Assembly: GCF_016907695.1 (NCBI RefSeq)
Contig: NZ_JAFBCK010000001.1
Coordinates: 2,466,001 to 2,530,000, forward strand
DNA: 64,000 bases
From: Actinokineospora baliensis
GTDB taxonomy: Bacteria > Actinomycetota > Actinomycetes > Mycobacteriales > Pseudonocardiaceae
Direction of reading: 5' to 3'
Shown: one piece after another, positions 25,929 through 34,002 of the stretch
How positions within the stretch are numbered: the stretch's first letter is position 1
Layout of the letters: each line of letters starts with the position of its first letter
Made by a program: the position numbers and the translations under genes
The notes under the pieces: model-generated
What the model was told of the DNA's origin: nothing
Databases searched by the model: none
What the model saw: the letters and a program-made list of their open reading frames with translations, nothing else

Positions 25929-26764
25929 GCACCGTCGCCGACGCGATCCGCGTCCTGGAGGCCGCCTACCCGCCCGCGCTCGCCGAGGGGTGGGACGCGG
26001 TGGGCCTGGTCTGCGGGGACCGCGCGGAAGCGCTCACCAAGGTCCTCGTCTGCGTCGACCCCACGCGGTCCACTGTGGATGAAGCGGTCGAGAGCGGCGC
26101 CCAGCTCATCGTCGCCCACCACCCCCTCATGCTCAAGGGTGTCCACGGTGTCCCTGCCGACACGCCTAAGGGCTCTCTCGTGCACAAGCTCATCCGCAAC
26201 GGCATCGCCCTCTATTGCGCGCACACCAACGCGGACGCCGCTGACCCCGGGGTCTCCGATGCGCTCGCGGAGGCGATCGGGCTCGTAGTCACCGCACCGC
26301 TGAATCCGAACGCCGATGGCCGCACTGGCATAGGCAGGATCGGCGAGCTTCCCGAAGCCGAGCCGTTCGCGCTCTTCGTAGACCGTGTCGCGCAAGCCTT
26401 GCCCGTCACCGAAGGCGGCGTAAGAGCGGCCGGTGACCCTAGCCGTCAGATAAAGCGGGTCGCTGTCTCCGGAGGCGCGGGCGACTCTTACCTCGCTACC
26501 GCAACTGCGGCCGGAGTCGACGCCTACGTGACCGCCGACCTACGGCACCACCCCGCCGGAGAGCACCTCGCGGTACCCGGCGCTCCCGCTCTGGTCGACG
26601 TGGCGCACTGGGCCAGCGAGTGGCCCTGGTGCGGCCAGGCGGCGGGGATCCTGCGCGCCGGGCTCGGCGGTACGGTCACCGTCGACGTCTCCACACTCCG
26701 CACCGATCCCTGGACCGCCCAGTCCACCGGGGCGCCAAGCCGAACCGGGAGGTTCACCGGGTGA
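25925..26764 (+). CDS. Nif3-like dinuclear metal centre protein
   Basis: A 279-residue member of the Nif3/YbgI (DUF34) family, hexameric proteins with a two-metal site. Candidate ligands are in AHHPLM, HTNADA and [12 protein letters not shown] cyclohydrolase-type activity has been claimed for some members, but the function is unsettled. GTG 25925 overlaps the cobC stop and the TGA overlaps the next GTG. Codons are relaxed in about 26,160-26,560. Confidence 0.88.
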   Translation: MSTVADAIRVLEAAYPPALAEGWDAVGLVCGDRAEALTKVLVCVDPTRSTVDEAVESGAQLIVAHHPLMLKGVHGVPADTPKGSLVHKLIRNGIALYCAHTNADAADPGVSDALAEAIGLVVTAPLNPNADGRTGIGRIGELPEAEPFALFVDRVAQALPVTEGGVRAAGDPSRQIKRVAVSGGAGDSYLATATAAGVDAYVTADLRHHPAGEHLAVPGAPALVDVAHWASEWPWCGQAAGILRAGLGGTVTVDVSTLRTDPWTAQSTGAPSRTGRFTG

Positions 26765-27498
26765 AAGCCGATCCAGCCGCCCAGCGCCGCCTGCTCGACC
26801 TCGCCGAGGTCGACACCGAACTCGGCCGGGTGCGCCACCGGCGCACCACGATGCCCGAGCTCGCCGAGATCACCGCCGCCGAGACCGCCGTGCGCGCCCG
26901 CCGCGACGCCGGGGTCGCCGTGCGCACCCAGCTCGACGACCTGGACCGGGAGGCGGCCAGGCAGGAGAAGGAGATCGACGCCGTCCGCGCCCGCGAGGAC
27001 CGCGACCGCAAGCTCCTGCAGGGCGGCACCGTCGGCGCCAAGCAGCTGGCCGACCTCGAACACGAGCTGCACTCGTTGGAGCGGCGGCAGAGCGTCCTCG
27101 AGGACGACCTGCTGGAGCTGATGGAGCGCCGCGAGGCCGTCGAGCTCGACGTCAAGCACGCCGAGGTCGAGCTGGCCAAGGCCGAGCACGTGCTCGCCGA
27201 GGCGACCGGCAGGCGCGACGAGAACCTGGCCGACCTCGACACCACCGAGGCCAGGCGCACCGCGGAGCGGGCGAAGATCCTGCCCGGCCTGCCTGCCGAC
27301 CTGCTCGCGGGCTACGAGCGCCGGGTGTCGCAGGGCCGCATCGGTGCCGCGCTGCTGCGGGCCCGCCGCTGCGGCGCGTGCAGGCTCGAGCTCGACAGCC
27401 GGGAGATCTCGCGCATCCGCGAGGCGGCCGCCGACGAGGTGCTCGAGTGCGAGGAGTGCGGGGCGATCATGGTCCGCACGCCGGAGTCCGGTCTGTGA
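26761..27498 (+). CDS. C4-type zinc-ribbon coiled-coil protein (DUF164)
   Basis: A 245-residue protein. A long helical hairpin covers about residues 15-190 (heptads rich in Glu, Arg and Leu). A C-terminal zinc ribbon carries CGAC and CEEC pairs. This is the conserved Rv2229c/YacZ-like family found beside Nif3 and RNase H genes, with unknown role. GTG 26761 overlaps the Nif3 stop (GTGA), and the TGA overlaps the RNase H start. Confidence 0.88.
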   Translation: MKADPAAQRRLLDLAEVDTELGRVRHRRTTMPELAEITAAETAVRARRDAGVAVRTQLDDLDREAARQEKEIDAVRAREDRDRKLLQGGTVGAKQLADLEHELHSLERRQSVLEDDLLELMERREAVELDVKHAEVELAKAEHVLAEATGRRDENLADLDTTEARRTAERAKILPGLPADLLAGYERRVSQGRIGAALLRARRCGACRLELDSREISRIREAAADEVLECEECGAIMVRTPESGL

Positions 27499-28586
27499 GG
27501 GTTCGGGTCGAGGCCGACGGCGGGTCGCGGGGCAACCCGGGGCCCGCGGGCTACGGCGCCGTCGTGCTGGCCGCCGACACCGGTGAGGTTCTCGCCGAGC
27601 GGGCCGAGGCGATCGGCGTCGCGACCAACAACGTCGCCGAGTACCGCGGGTTGATCGCGGGCTTGGAGGCCGCCGCCGAGGTCGGTGCGGACGCGGTCGA
27701 GGTGGCGATGGACTCCAAGCTCGTCGTCGAGCAGATGTCCGGCCGGTGGCAGGTCAAGCACCCGTCGATGAAACCGCTGGCCCGTCGGGCGGGCGAGCTC
27801 GCCGCCGGGTTCGAGCACGTGACCTACACGTGGATCCCGCGCGAGCGAAACCAGCACGCCGACCGGCTCGCAAACCGGGCCATGGACGGGGCCGCTGCCC
27901 CCGAACCGACCCGAGCCCCCCAGCCGACCCGTGCCTCCCCGGCCTCGTGGACCGGTGCGACCGGCAACCCGACCAAGATCCTGCTGTTGCGGCACGGGCA
28001 AACCCCGATGTCGGTCGACCGCCGCTACTCCGGCCGCGGCGACGTCGCGTTGACCGATCTCGGCGCCACCCAGGTCGAGGCGGCCGCCCGCCGCATCGCC
28101 AAGCTCGACGGCGTCGACGCGGACACCCCGATCATCGCCTCCCCGCTGACCCGCACCGCCCAGACCGCCGCCGCCGTGGCGGCGGCGACCGGCGGCACCG
28201 TGGCCACCCACGACGGGTTGCTGGAGACCGACTTCGGCCGCTGGGAGGGCATGACCTTCACCGAGGCGGCCGAGCGGGACCCGGACCTGCACCGGCGCTG
28301 GCTGTCGGACACCTCGGTGCCCGCCCCGGGCGGCGAGAGCTTCGACGCGGTGCACCGCAGGGTCAGCGCCGCGCGCGACGAGCTCGTGGAGCGGTACGCG
28401 GGCCGCACCTTGCTGGTGGTCAGCCACGTCACGCCCATCAAGTCGCTGCTGCGCCTGGGATTGGACGTCGGCCCGTCGCTGCTGTTCCGGCTGCACCTGG
28501 ACCTGGCGTCGCTGTCGATCGTCGAGTTCTACCCGGATGGCAACGCTTCTGTGCGTCTTGTGAACGACATCGGGCACCTGAACTGA
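27495..28586 (+). CDS. Bifunctional RNase HI / acid phosphatase
   Basis: A 363-residue fusion like Rv2228c. Residues 1-135 are type I RNase H with catalytic acids in EADGGSRGNPGP, AEYRGLI, MDSKLVVEQ and NQHADRLAN. A Pro/Ala linker follows. From about residue 158 comes a histidine phosphatase domain with LLRHGQT and a second histidine in VVSHVTP. In mycobacteria the phosphatase half is linked to alpha-ribazole-phosphate (B12) dephosphorylation, which would fit cobC upstream. GTG 27495 overlaps the preceding stop. Confidence 0.92.
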   Translation: MRVRVEADGGSRGNPGPAGYGAVVLAADTGEVLAERAEAIGVATNNVAEYRGLIAGLEAAAEVGADAVEVAMDSKLVVEQMSGRWQVKHPSMKPLARRAGELAAGFEHVTYTWIPRERNQHADRLANRAMDGAAAPEPTRAPQPTRASPASWTGATGNPTKILLLRHGQTPMSVDRRYSGRGDVALTDLGATQVEAAARRIAKLDGVDADTPIIASPLTRTAQTAAAVAAATGGTVATHDGLLETDFGRWEGMTFTEAAERDPDLHRRWLSDTSVPAPGGESFDAVHRRVSAARDELVERYAGRTLLVVSHVTPIKSLLRLGLDVGPSLLFRLHLDLASLSIVEFYPDGNASVRLVNDIGHLN

Positions 28587-28593
28587 GGCGGGC

Positions 28594-29166
28594 TCAGCCG
28601 GTGAGCGGCACCGGGGTCAGGTGTGCCGCCGCCGGACGCCTGCGGCGGACCGTTTCGGCGAACCCCGTCAGCACCTCACCCAGCGCAGCGGCGGCCAGCG
28701 GGCGCACGTGCGAACCCTCGTGCTCGTCGGCGATCATCTGGTCGAGCACGAAGTGACCCGCGAGCACCTTCGTGGCCCCCATGGCGAACAGCAGCGGCCG
28801 CAGCACCCCGTCTATGGCCACGAGGTGCCCCTGGGTGCCTCCAGTGGCCAGCGGCAGCACCGCCTTGCCCGCGAGGGTGCCCGAGGGCAGCAGATCGAGT
28901 AGCGACTTCACCAAGCCGCTATAGGCCGCCCGGTACACCGGGCTGGCGACGATGAGCCCGTCCGCCGCGGCCACCGCGTCGACGGCGTCGATGATCGCCG
29001 GGTCCGCGGTGTCCTCGGCGAGCAGCGCCACCGTCGGCAGGTCGCGCACGCTGAGCACCCGGGTGCTCTCCCCGAGGGCGCGCAGCTCGTCGGCGACGTG
29101 GCGCACGAGCACGCCCGCGCGCGCGGCTGGTGACGGGCTGCCGGAGATGATCAGGATCGAGCCCAC
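28594..29166 (-). CDS. ssuE: NADPH-dependent FMN reductase SsuE
   Basis: A 190-residue flavodoxin-fold reductase of the SsuE type. ISGSPSPAARAG is the FMN-phosphate loop and VASPVYRAAYSGLVKSLLDL is the family signature. It supplies reduced FMN to alkanesulfonate monooxygenase for sulfur scavenging. GTG 29166 has CAGGGAGA 5-10 nt upstream. The monooxygenase is not in the window. A leader peptide frame 45 nt upstream suggests control by cysteine or sulfur supply. Confidence 0.85.
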   Translation of the reverse strand: MGSILIISGSPSPAARAGVLVRHVADELRALGESTRVLSVRDLPTVALLAEDTADPAIIDAVDAVAAADGLIVASPVYRAAYSGLVKSLLDLLPSGTLAGKAVLPLATGGTQGHLVAIDGVLRPLLFAMGATKVLAGHFVLDQMIADEHEGSHVRPLAAAALGEVLTGFAETVRRRRPAAAHLTPVPLTG

Positions 29167-29210
29167 GGGGTCTCCCTGGGTGGAAGTGGCGTTCCTTGCC
29201 TGCGCTGGCG

Positions 29211-29288
29211 TCAGCCGCGACAGCCGCCACCGGCGAGCAGCAGGAAGTCCACGTGCCTGCGCCGCGTGAGAACTCGGTCACCGGACAT
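29211..29288 (-). CDS. Putative sulfur-responsive leader peptide of ssuE
   Basis: A 25-residue frame (MSGDRVLTRRRHVDF to GGGCRG) ends 44 nt before the ssuE start. The RRRHVDFLLLA core followed by Cys-Arg near the stop matches the short leader peptides found before sulfur-metabolism genes across actinobacteria. Ribosome stalling at the Cys codon is the presumed sensor. A -35/-10 pair ends 6 nt before its ATG, so the mRNA would begin with this codon. Confidence 0.7.
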   Translation of the reverse strand: MSGDRVLTRRRHVDFLLLAGGGCRG

Positions 29289-29294
29289 GCCCGC

Positions 29295-29324
29295 AGTAGA
29301 TCAGTCCAGGTGGCGGGCGCTCAA
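29295..29324 (-). promoter_or_regulatory. Promoter of the leader peptide-ssuE transcript
   Basis: On the minus strand, TTGAGC (29324-29319) and TCTACT (29300-29295) are separated by 18 bp. The -10 ends 6 nt before the leader ATG at 29288, consistent with a leaderless start. Confidence 0.5.
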
Positions 29325-29369
29325 CGGCGTCCACGCCATGGGACGTGCGGACCGCTGGGTGGACCCCCG

Positions 29370-29375
29370 TATCCT
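29370..29375 (+). promoter_or_regulatory. -10 box of rnpB
   Basis: TATCCT ends 7 nt before the first paired base of RNase P RNA (29383), the expected distance for a transcription start. No convincing -35 is seen. Confidence 0.55.
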
Positions 29376-29382
29376 TGTCCCC

Positions 29383-29776
29383 GCGGGCGAGTCGACAGGG
29401 CGGCCGCGGCGGTGCGCGCACCGACGAGGAAAGTCCGGACTCCGCAGGGCAGGGTGGTTGCTAACGGCAACCCGAGGTGACTCGCGGGACAGTGCCACAG
29501 AGAAGAGACCGCCCGGCCGCACAGGCCGGGTAAGGGTGAAACGGTGGTGTAAGAGACCACCAGCACCCCGGGTGACCGGGGTGGCTAGGTAAACCCCACC
29601 CGGAGCAAGGCCAAGAGGGGGTCGCGAGACCCCTGCGCAGACGTTCGAGGGCGGCCCGCCCGAGTCTGCGGGTAGGCCGCACGAGCCTGCCGGCGACGGC
29701 AGGCCTAGATGGATGGTCGCCACCCGAGACGCGGGTCTCGGGGACAGGATCCGGCTTAGAAGTCGGCTCGCCCGCC
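29383..29776 (+). ncRNA. rnpB: RNase P RNA (bacterial type A)
   Basis: The catalytic RNA of RNase P, which trims tRNA 5' leaders. The terminal P1 helix is perfect: GCGGGCGAG (29383-29391) pairs with CTCGCCCGC (29768-29776). Conserved cores are present: GAGGAAAGTCCGGACTCC near the 5' side, the AGAGACC and GTGAAA segments, TAGGTAAACCCCACC, CTAGATGGATG, and ACAGGATCCGGCTTA near the 3' end. The size (about 394 nt) is normal for actinobacteria. No T-rich terminator follows. Confidence 0.95.
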
Positions 29777-30140
29777 CTAGGTGACCCGAATGGCCCTACA
29801 CCGATTGGAGTAACTGCGCACGCGGCGCGCCGGGAATTTCTCTGTGAGATGCGTCACTCAGAGTGGTCGATGATCGCGCGTGCGGGTGAAACAGCCGCCG
29901 GACTAGGAAAATCGGGTGGTCGTGGGTCCTGACCGGCCCGCCCAGGATGATGATGGTGTGGTCAGATTGCAGCCCGACGGGACAGAGGAAGGCCACCAGG
30001 TTCAACGGAACGCATCCTCCTAGCTACCGTTAGTAATGACAACGATGTGCCGATCGTGCTGTACTCGACTGGCACCGCACAGACCTGTCGCGCGAGAGCA
30101 CCACGCCCCCGGCCAGCCCCCGCGCACTTGGGAGATCGAG
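29777..30140 (+). other. Intergenic region with candidate T4SS-operon promoter
   Basis: 364 bp without a convincing gene between rnpB and the VirB2-like gene. Frames present here have no ribosome site or recognisable product. A possible promoter is TGACAA (30037-30042), a 17-bp spacer, then TGTACT (30060-30065). It would start the T4SS-like operon about 70 nt before ATG 30141. The base composition is lower in GC than the surrounding genes, which suits regulatory DNA. Confidence 0.4.
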
Positions 30141-30434
30141 ATGACTACCCCGACCATCGCCGCCCTCATCGACTTCGCCCAGCAGCAACAACCGGATCAG
30201 ACCGACCTCGACACCAAGGGTGTGCAGGGGTGGTTGCTGGACAACATCATCCCGTTGGGCCTGCTCGCCATCGCGCTCATGCTGCTGTGGTTGGGCGGTG
30301 GAAAGGGAGACAACGCGGGCGTGATGCGCAGGCTGGGCGGCGTGATCGTCGCGCTGGCCGTGATCGGCCTGGCGATCAGCAACGACGCGGGCGAGAAGAT
30401 CGGGTCTTGGCTCGCCAGCTTGCTGACCGGCTGA
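30141..30434 (+). CDS. VirB2-like small membrane protein (pilin candidate)
   Basis: A 97-residue protein with a polar Gln-rich start and two hydrophobic helices (about residues 32-50 and 61-78) separated by a short basic/Gly loop. This size and double-helix form match VirB2/TrbC pilins of type IV secretion systems, as does its place just ahead of a VirB3-like and a VirB4 gene. There is no long signal peptide, so processing is uncertain. GGGAG precedes ATG 30141. A longer frame from 30036 has no ribosome site. It is assigned by layout and context, not by a sequence signature. Confidence 0.6.
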   Translation: MTTPTIAALIDFAQQQQPDQTDLDTKGVQGWLLDNIIPLGLLAIALMLLWLGGGKGDNAGVMRRLGGVIVALAVIGLAISNDAGEKIGSWLASLLTG

Positions 30435-30453
30435 TCAGGCGCGGGGAACAGAC

Positions 30454-30981
30454 GTGCGGATACGCACCGACGACGAGGTCTACCGGGTCGACGCCGTGTG
30501 GCTCGGCCCGCCCAAGGCCACCTTCCCGTTCCGCGCGCGGTACGTGGCGTGGGGGGTCGGCACCGTTGTCTTCCTCGTCGTGCTCACGCTGCTGCGCAAC
30601 CTCGGGGTCAGCCTGTTCTGGTCCTTCGCCTGGGGCCTGGTGGCCACCATCGCGCTGACCATGGTCATCTGCTCGCGGATCAGCCACGAGCGCCCGCTCG
30701 GCGCCGTGCTGACCATGTGGCTGCGCGAGCTCAACTCCCCCCGCGAGAGCACCTCGGGCACCGGCGGCGCCGTCAGCGCGGGCGGGCTCAAGGTGCGCGC
30801 GGAATTACCGCGGCGCGACCAGCGCGGGTCCGACCGCAGGCGCGCCAAGACCGCGCGCCGGGCCGAGCAGGCCCGCCGCCGCGCCAGGGCGGCGCGCACG
30901 GCGAACCCGCAGCCGCCCCGCACGTCCGGTTATGCCAGGAGCACGAGGAACAGGGAGGTCAGCGGTGTTCGGACGCCGTAA
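30454..30981 (+). CDS. VirB3/PrgI-like membrane protein
   Basis: A 175-residue protein with a short beta-rich start, two adjacent transmembrane helices (about residues 29-47 and 51-70), and a long, strongly basic, probably disordered C-terminal tail (RRRAKTARRAEQARRRARAA region). PrgI/VirB3 proteins of Gram-positive T4SSs have the same hairpin and dock on VirB4, whose gene overlaps this one by 17 nt. GTG 30454 follows GGGGAACAG. One TTA codon occurs near 30,804. The function is inferred from topology and gene order. Confidence 0.6.
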   Translation: MRIRTDDEVYRVDAVWLGPPKATFPFRARYVAWGVGTVVFLVVLTLLRNLGVSLFWSFAWGLVATIALTMVICSRISHERPLGAVLTMWLRELNSPRESTSGTGGAVSAGGLKVRAELPRRDQRGSDRRRAKTARRAEQARRRARAARTANPQPPRTSGYARSTRNREVSGVRTP

Positions 30982-33892
30982 GCGCGAGCGGGACGCCCTC
31001 GCGCCCTATCCGGCGGGACATCCGCACGACCGAGCACCGCAACCCGGTCGCACCAGGCACAGCGCGCGCTACCAGCAGGCCCAGGCGCCGCGCGGGGGCA
31101 AGCGCCTGCCCGGTGAGTCCGCCATCCCCAGCTACACCCCCGAGATCTCCGCCCGCACCATCGACGGGCACCTGCTGCGCACCGGCACCGACGTCTACGC
31201 CTGGTACCGCCTCGCCCCGCAGCGCTGGTCGTTCCGCTCCGACTCGCAGCGCCAGGACCTGATCGCCGCCATCGCGGGCCAGTACGCCGAGCTGGCGGGC
31301 CGCTGGCTGCACCTGCGGGTCACCACCCGGCCGTACCCGATCCGGATGTGGGCCGAGGCGCACGTGCACAACGCGGTCAACCGGCTGCCGGACGTGCCGG
31401 GCGCGTTGAGCTTCGACGACTACCTCATCGGCGAGCAGCAGCAGCTCCTCGGCCGCTCCATGGCCGAGAAGGAGGTCTACCTCGGCGTCCAGGTGCAGAC
31501 CCGCAACGTGGTCGACCGGGCCGTCGAGCGCGCCGCCCCGTTGCTGCGCAAGGTCTTCCCGGACGCGGTGGACGCCGAGCTGCTGGCCATCGAGAGCGAG
31601 GTCGAGCACCTCGACCAGGTCATCGGGTCCGCCGGGCTGGAGGGCCGCCCGGCCACCGCCGAGGAGATGTCCTGGCTGATGCACCGGTCCTGCTCGCTGG
31701 GGCTGCCCGCGCCGCGCAACATGCCCGCGGTGCCCGGGGCCGCCTGGGAGCCGGAGGACCTGGCCAGCTTCACCGACGCCGCCGACTTCCACCAGGACCC
31801 GTACGCCCCGACGGTCACCGTGCGCGGCCGAACCGGGTCCAACGCCGGGGTCACCCGGCACGTCACCGTGCTGACCGTGGGCATGATGCACGGCCTGCAG
31901 ATCCCCGAGATCGACGACCCGTGGGTCCAGCGCAGCGACCGGCTGCCCGCCTCGGTGGAGTGGTCGGCGCGGATCTACGTGCGCAAGCCGGAGGAGGTCT
32001 CCGGCGAGCTGCAGCGGCAGATGAACAAGGTCCGCTCGCAGGTCAAGCACTACACCGACGAGCACGAGCTGGAGCCGCCGCAGTCGCTGGCCAGGCAGGC
32101 GAGCCGGGTGCTGGAGATCGACGACGAGATGACCTCCGGCTTCACCGCGCTGGCCACCCGGGTCCGCTCGTGGTGGCGGCTGGCGGTGTCCGGCCCGACC
32201 GAGCGCGACGCGTTGCGGCTGGCCCAGCAGCTGCTCGACCTCTACAAGCCGAAGGTGGCCATCGAGCACCCCGAGGCCCAGTACGCGATGGCCCGCGAGT
32301 TCATCCCGGGCGAACCGCTGGCCTCCAGCGCCTACCTGCGCCGCGGGTCCGTGGTCTGGGCGGCTTCGGCGGTGCCGACCGCGACCGCCGAGGTGGGTGA
32401 CCGCCGCGGCATCCTGCTCGGCGAGACCTGCACCGCCACCCGCCGCCCGGTCGCCTGGGACCCGTGGATGGCGCAGGAGATCCGCGACGGCTCTGGGCTC
32501 ACGGCGATGGTCGCGGGCCTCGGTGGCGGTAAGTCCTTCCTCGGCGGCGGCATCGTCTACAAGACGCTGCGTGCAGGGGCGCACTGGACGATCCTCGACC
32601 CGTCCGGTCCGCTCGCCCGGCTGTGCGACCTGCCGGAGCTGCGGCCTTACGCCCGGCCGATCAACCTGCTCAACGCGCAGGCGGGCATCCTCAACCCGTA
32701 CCGGGTGGTGGCCGAGCCCAAGATCGACCACTTCCTCGACGAGGAGGATCCCGAGCGCGCTTGGCGTCGGGAGAAGGCGCTCGCCGCCGCGACCCGCCGC
32801 CGCTTGGTGCTCGACGTGCTCACCGGCTTGCTGCCCTACGAGGTCGCCCGGCTGCCGCAGAGCCGGATCGTGCTGCTGCGCGCTGTGCGGACCGTGGGCG
32901 GGCGCGCCGACGCGGACCCGAGCCTGGTGTTCGACGCACTGCGCCGCGACGCCAGCGAGCACCACGAGCACGCCGTAGTGGTCGCGGACTTCCTCGACGA
33001 GATGAAGGAGCGGATGTCGCTGCTCATCCCCGAGCGCGGCGCCGACCCCTACAACGAGCAGCGCGACGACCGGATGACCGTGCTGACCATGGCGGGCCTA
33101 ACGCTGCCCAAGGACGGCGTAGGCCGCGAGCACTGGACCGACGCGGAGTCCCTCGGCGTCGAGATGCTCAACCTGGCCGCCTGGCTCACGCAGCGCTCCA
33201 TCTACGACCGCCCCAAGGACATGCGCAAGGGCGTGTGGATCGACGAGGCGTTCTTCCTCTCCGAGGTGCCCACCGGCCGGGTGCTGATGAACCGGTTCGC
33301 CCGCGACTCCCGCAAGTGGAACGTGCGGGTGCTGCTGTCCTCGCAGATCCCGGCCGACTTCCTCAAGATCCAGGGCTTCGTGGCGCTGCTGGACTCGGTG
33401 TTCATCGGCAGGCTCGACGACGACGCCGCCCAGGCGGACGCGTTGCGGCTGCTCAAGGTGCCGGTCGGCGCGGGCTACGAGCAGGTGGTGGCCAGCCTGG
33501 GCCGCCGCCCCGGCGCGCACCGCGGCATGGTCGAGCGCGACACCGCGCCCCGGCAGTTCATCTTCGGCGACGGCGCCGGTGGTGTGGAGCGCATCCGCAT
33601 CGACCTCTCCGGTGAGCACCTCGACCACCTGCGCACCGTCATGGACACCACCCCCGACGCGCAGCGCGAGTCCGCGCGCGCCGTCGCGGCGCCCGAGCTC
33701 CCGGCGCCGACCCCGCCGAGCGAGTACGAGTTCGAGCCGCTCGACGGCACCGTCGCCACCGACGAGGAGTTCGAGCGGGCGGCGGAGTTCGAGCTGGGTC
33801 TGACCGAGGAGGACTTCGTCGGGGAGCCGGTGCCCGGCGGCGGGGACGACCCGGAGGGCAAGAAGAAGCGCGACCGCGAGGACGCGGCATGA
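30965..33892 (+). CDS. VirB4-like AAA ATPase of a T4SS-like machine
   Basis: A 975-residue ATPase. The N-terminal half (to about residue 490) is the VirB4-type dimerisation/TraC-like region. The C-terminal half is a HerA/FtsK-type motor with Walker A GLGGGKS (K523) and Walker B VWIDE (D760-E761). The tail is acidic. It powers substrate transfer or pilus assembly at the membrane. GTG 30965 is chosen because GGGAGG lies 6 nt upstream, inside the end of the preceding gene. The TGA overlaps the ATG of a 37-codon frame that bridges to the membrane gene. It is the clearest T4SS marker of the locus. Confidence 0.85.
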   Translation: MFGRRKRERDALAPYPAGHPHDRAPQPGRTRHSARYQQAQAPRGGKRLPGESAIPSYTPEISARTIDGHLLRTGTDVYAWYRLAPQRWSFRSDSQRQDLIAAIAGQYAELAGRWLHLRVTTRPYPIRMWAEAHVHNAVNRLPDVPGALSFDDYLIGEQQQLLGRSMAEKEVYLGVQVQTRNVVDRAVERAAPLLRKVFPDAVDAELLAIESEVEHLDQVIGSAGLEGRPATAEEMSWLMHRSCSLGLPAPRNMPAVPGAAWEPEDLASFTDAADFHQDPYAPTVTVRGRTGSNAGVTRHVTVLTVGMMHGLQIPEIDDPWVQRSDRLPASVEWSARIYVRKPEEVSGELQRQMNKVRSQVKHYTDEHELEPPQSLARQASRVLEIDDEMTSGFTALATRVRSWWRLAVSGPTERDALRLAQQLLDLYKPKVAIEHPEAQYAMAREFIPGEPLASSAYLRRGSVVWAASAVPTATAEVGDRRGILLGETCTATRRPVAWDPWMAQEIRDGSGLTAMVAGLGGGKSFLGGGIVYKTLRAGAHWTILDPSGPLARLCDLPELRPYARPINLLNAQAGILNPYRVVAEPKIDHFLDEEDPERAWRREKALAAATRRRLVLDVLTGLLPYEVARLPQSRIVLLRAVRTVGGRADADPSLVFDALRRDASEHHEHAVVVADFLDEMKERMSLLIPERGADPYNEQRDDRMTVLTMAGLTLPKDGVGREHWTDAESLGVEMLNLAAWLTQRSIYDRPKDMRKGVWIDEAFFLSEVPTGRVLMNRFARDSRKWNVRVLLSSQIPADFLKIQGFVALLDSVFIGRLDDDAAQADALRLLKVPVGAGYEQVVASLGRRPGAHRGMVERDTAPRQFIFGDGAGGVERIRIDLSGEHLDHLRTVMDTTPDAQRESARAVAAPELPAPTPPSEYEFEPLDGTVATDEEFERAAEFELGLTEEDFVGEPVPGGGDDPEGKKKRDREDAA

Positions 33893-34002
33893 ACCTCGGC
33901 GCGGACCCTGTCCGCGACCGTGACCGGTTGGCTAAGTTGATCAAGCTAGTGGCACTCGTGTCTGGTAACCCGAGCCCGGCGAGGTTGGTGGACGTCACAT
34001 GA
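33889..34002 (+). CDS. Possible 37-residue bridging peptide
   Basis: A frame starts with ATG overlapping the VirB4 TGA (ATGA) and ends with a TGA overlapping the next gene's ATG (ATGA). It is 37 residues, MNLGADPVRDRDR to ARLVDVT, hydrophilic then mildly hydrophobic. Exact overlaps at both ends argue for translation, at least as a coupling device. Codons such as CTA, GCT and TTG are unlike the neighbours, so the stretch may instead hold an internal promoter. Confidence 0.35.
   Translation: MNLGADPVRDRDRLAKLIKLVALVSGNPSPARLVDVT

Noticed and set aside
29777..30140. Integration site of a conjugative element next to rnpB
   Set aside because: No integrase, excisionase or direct repeat of the rnpB 3' end was found near 38,400, and the T4SS-like genes have the same base composition as the core genes.
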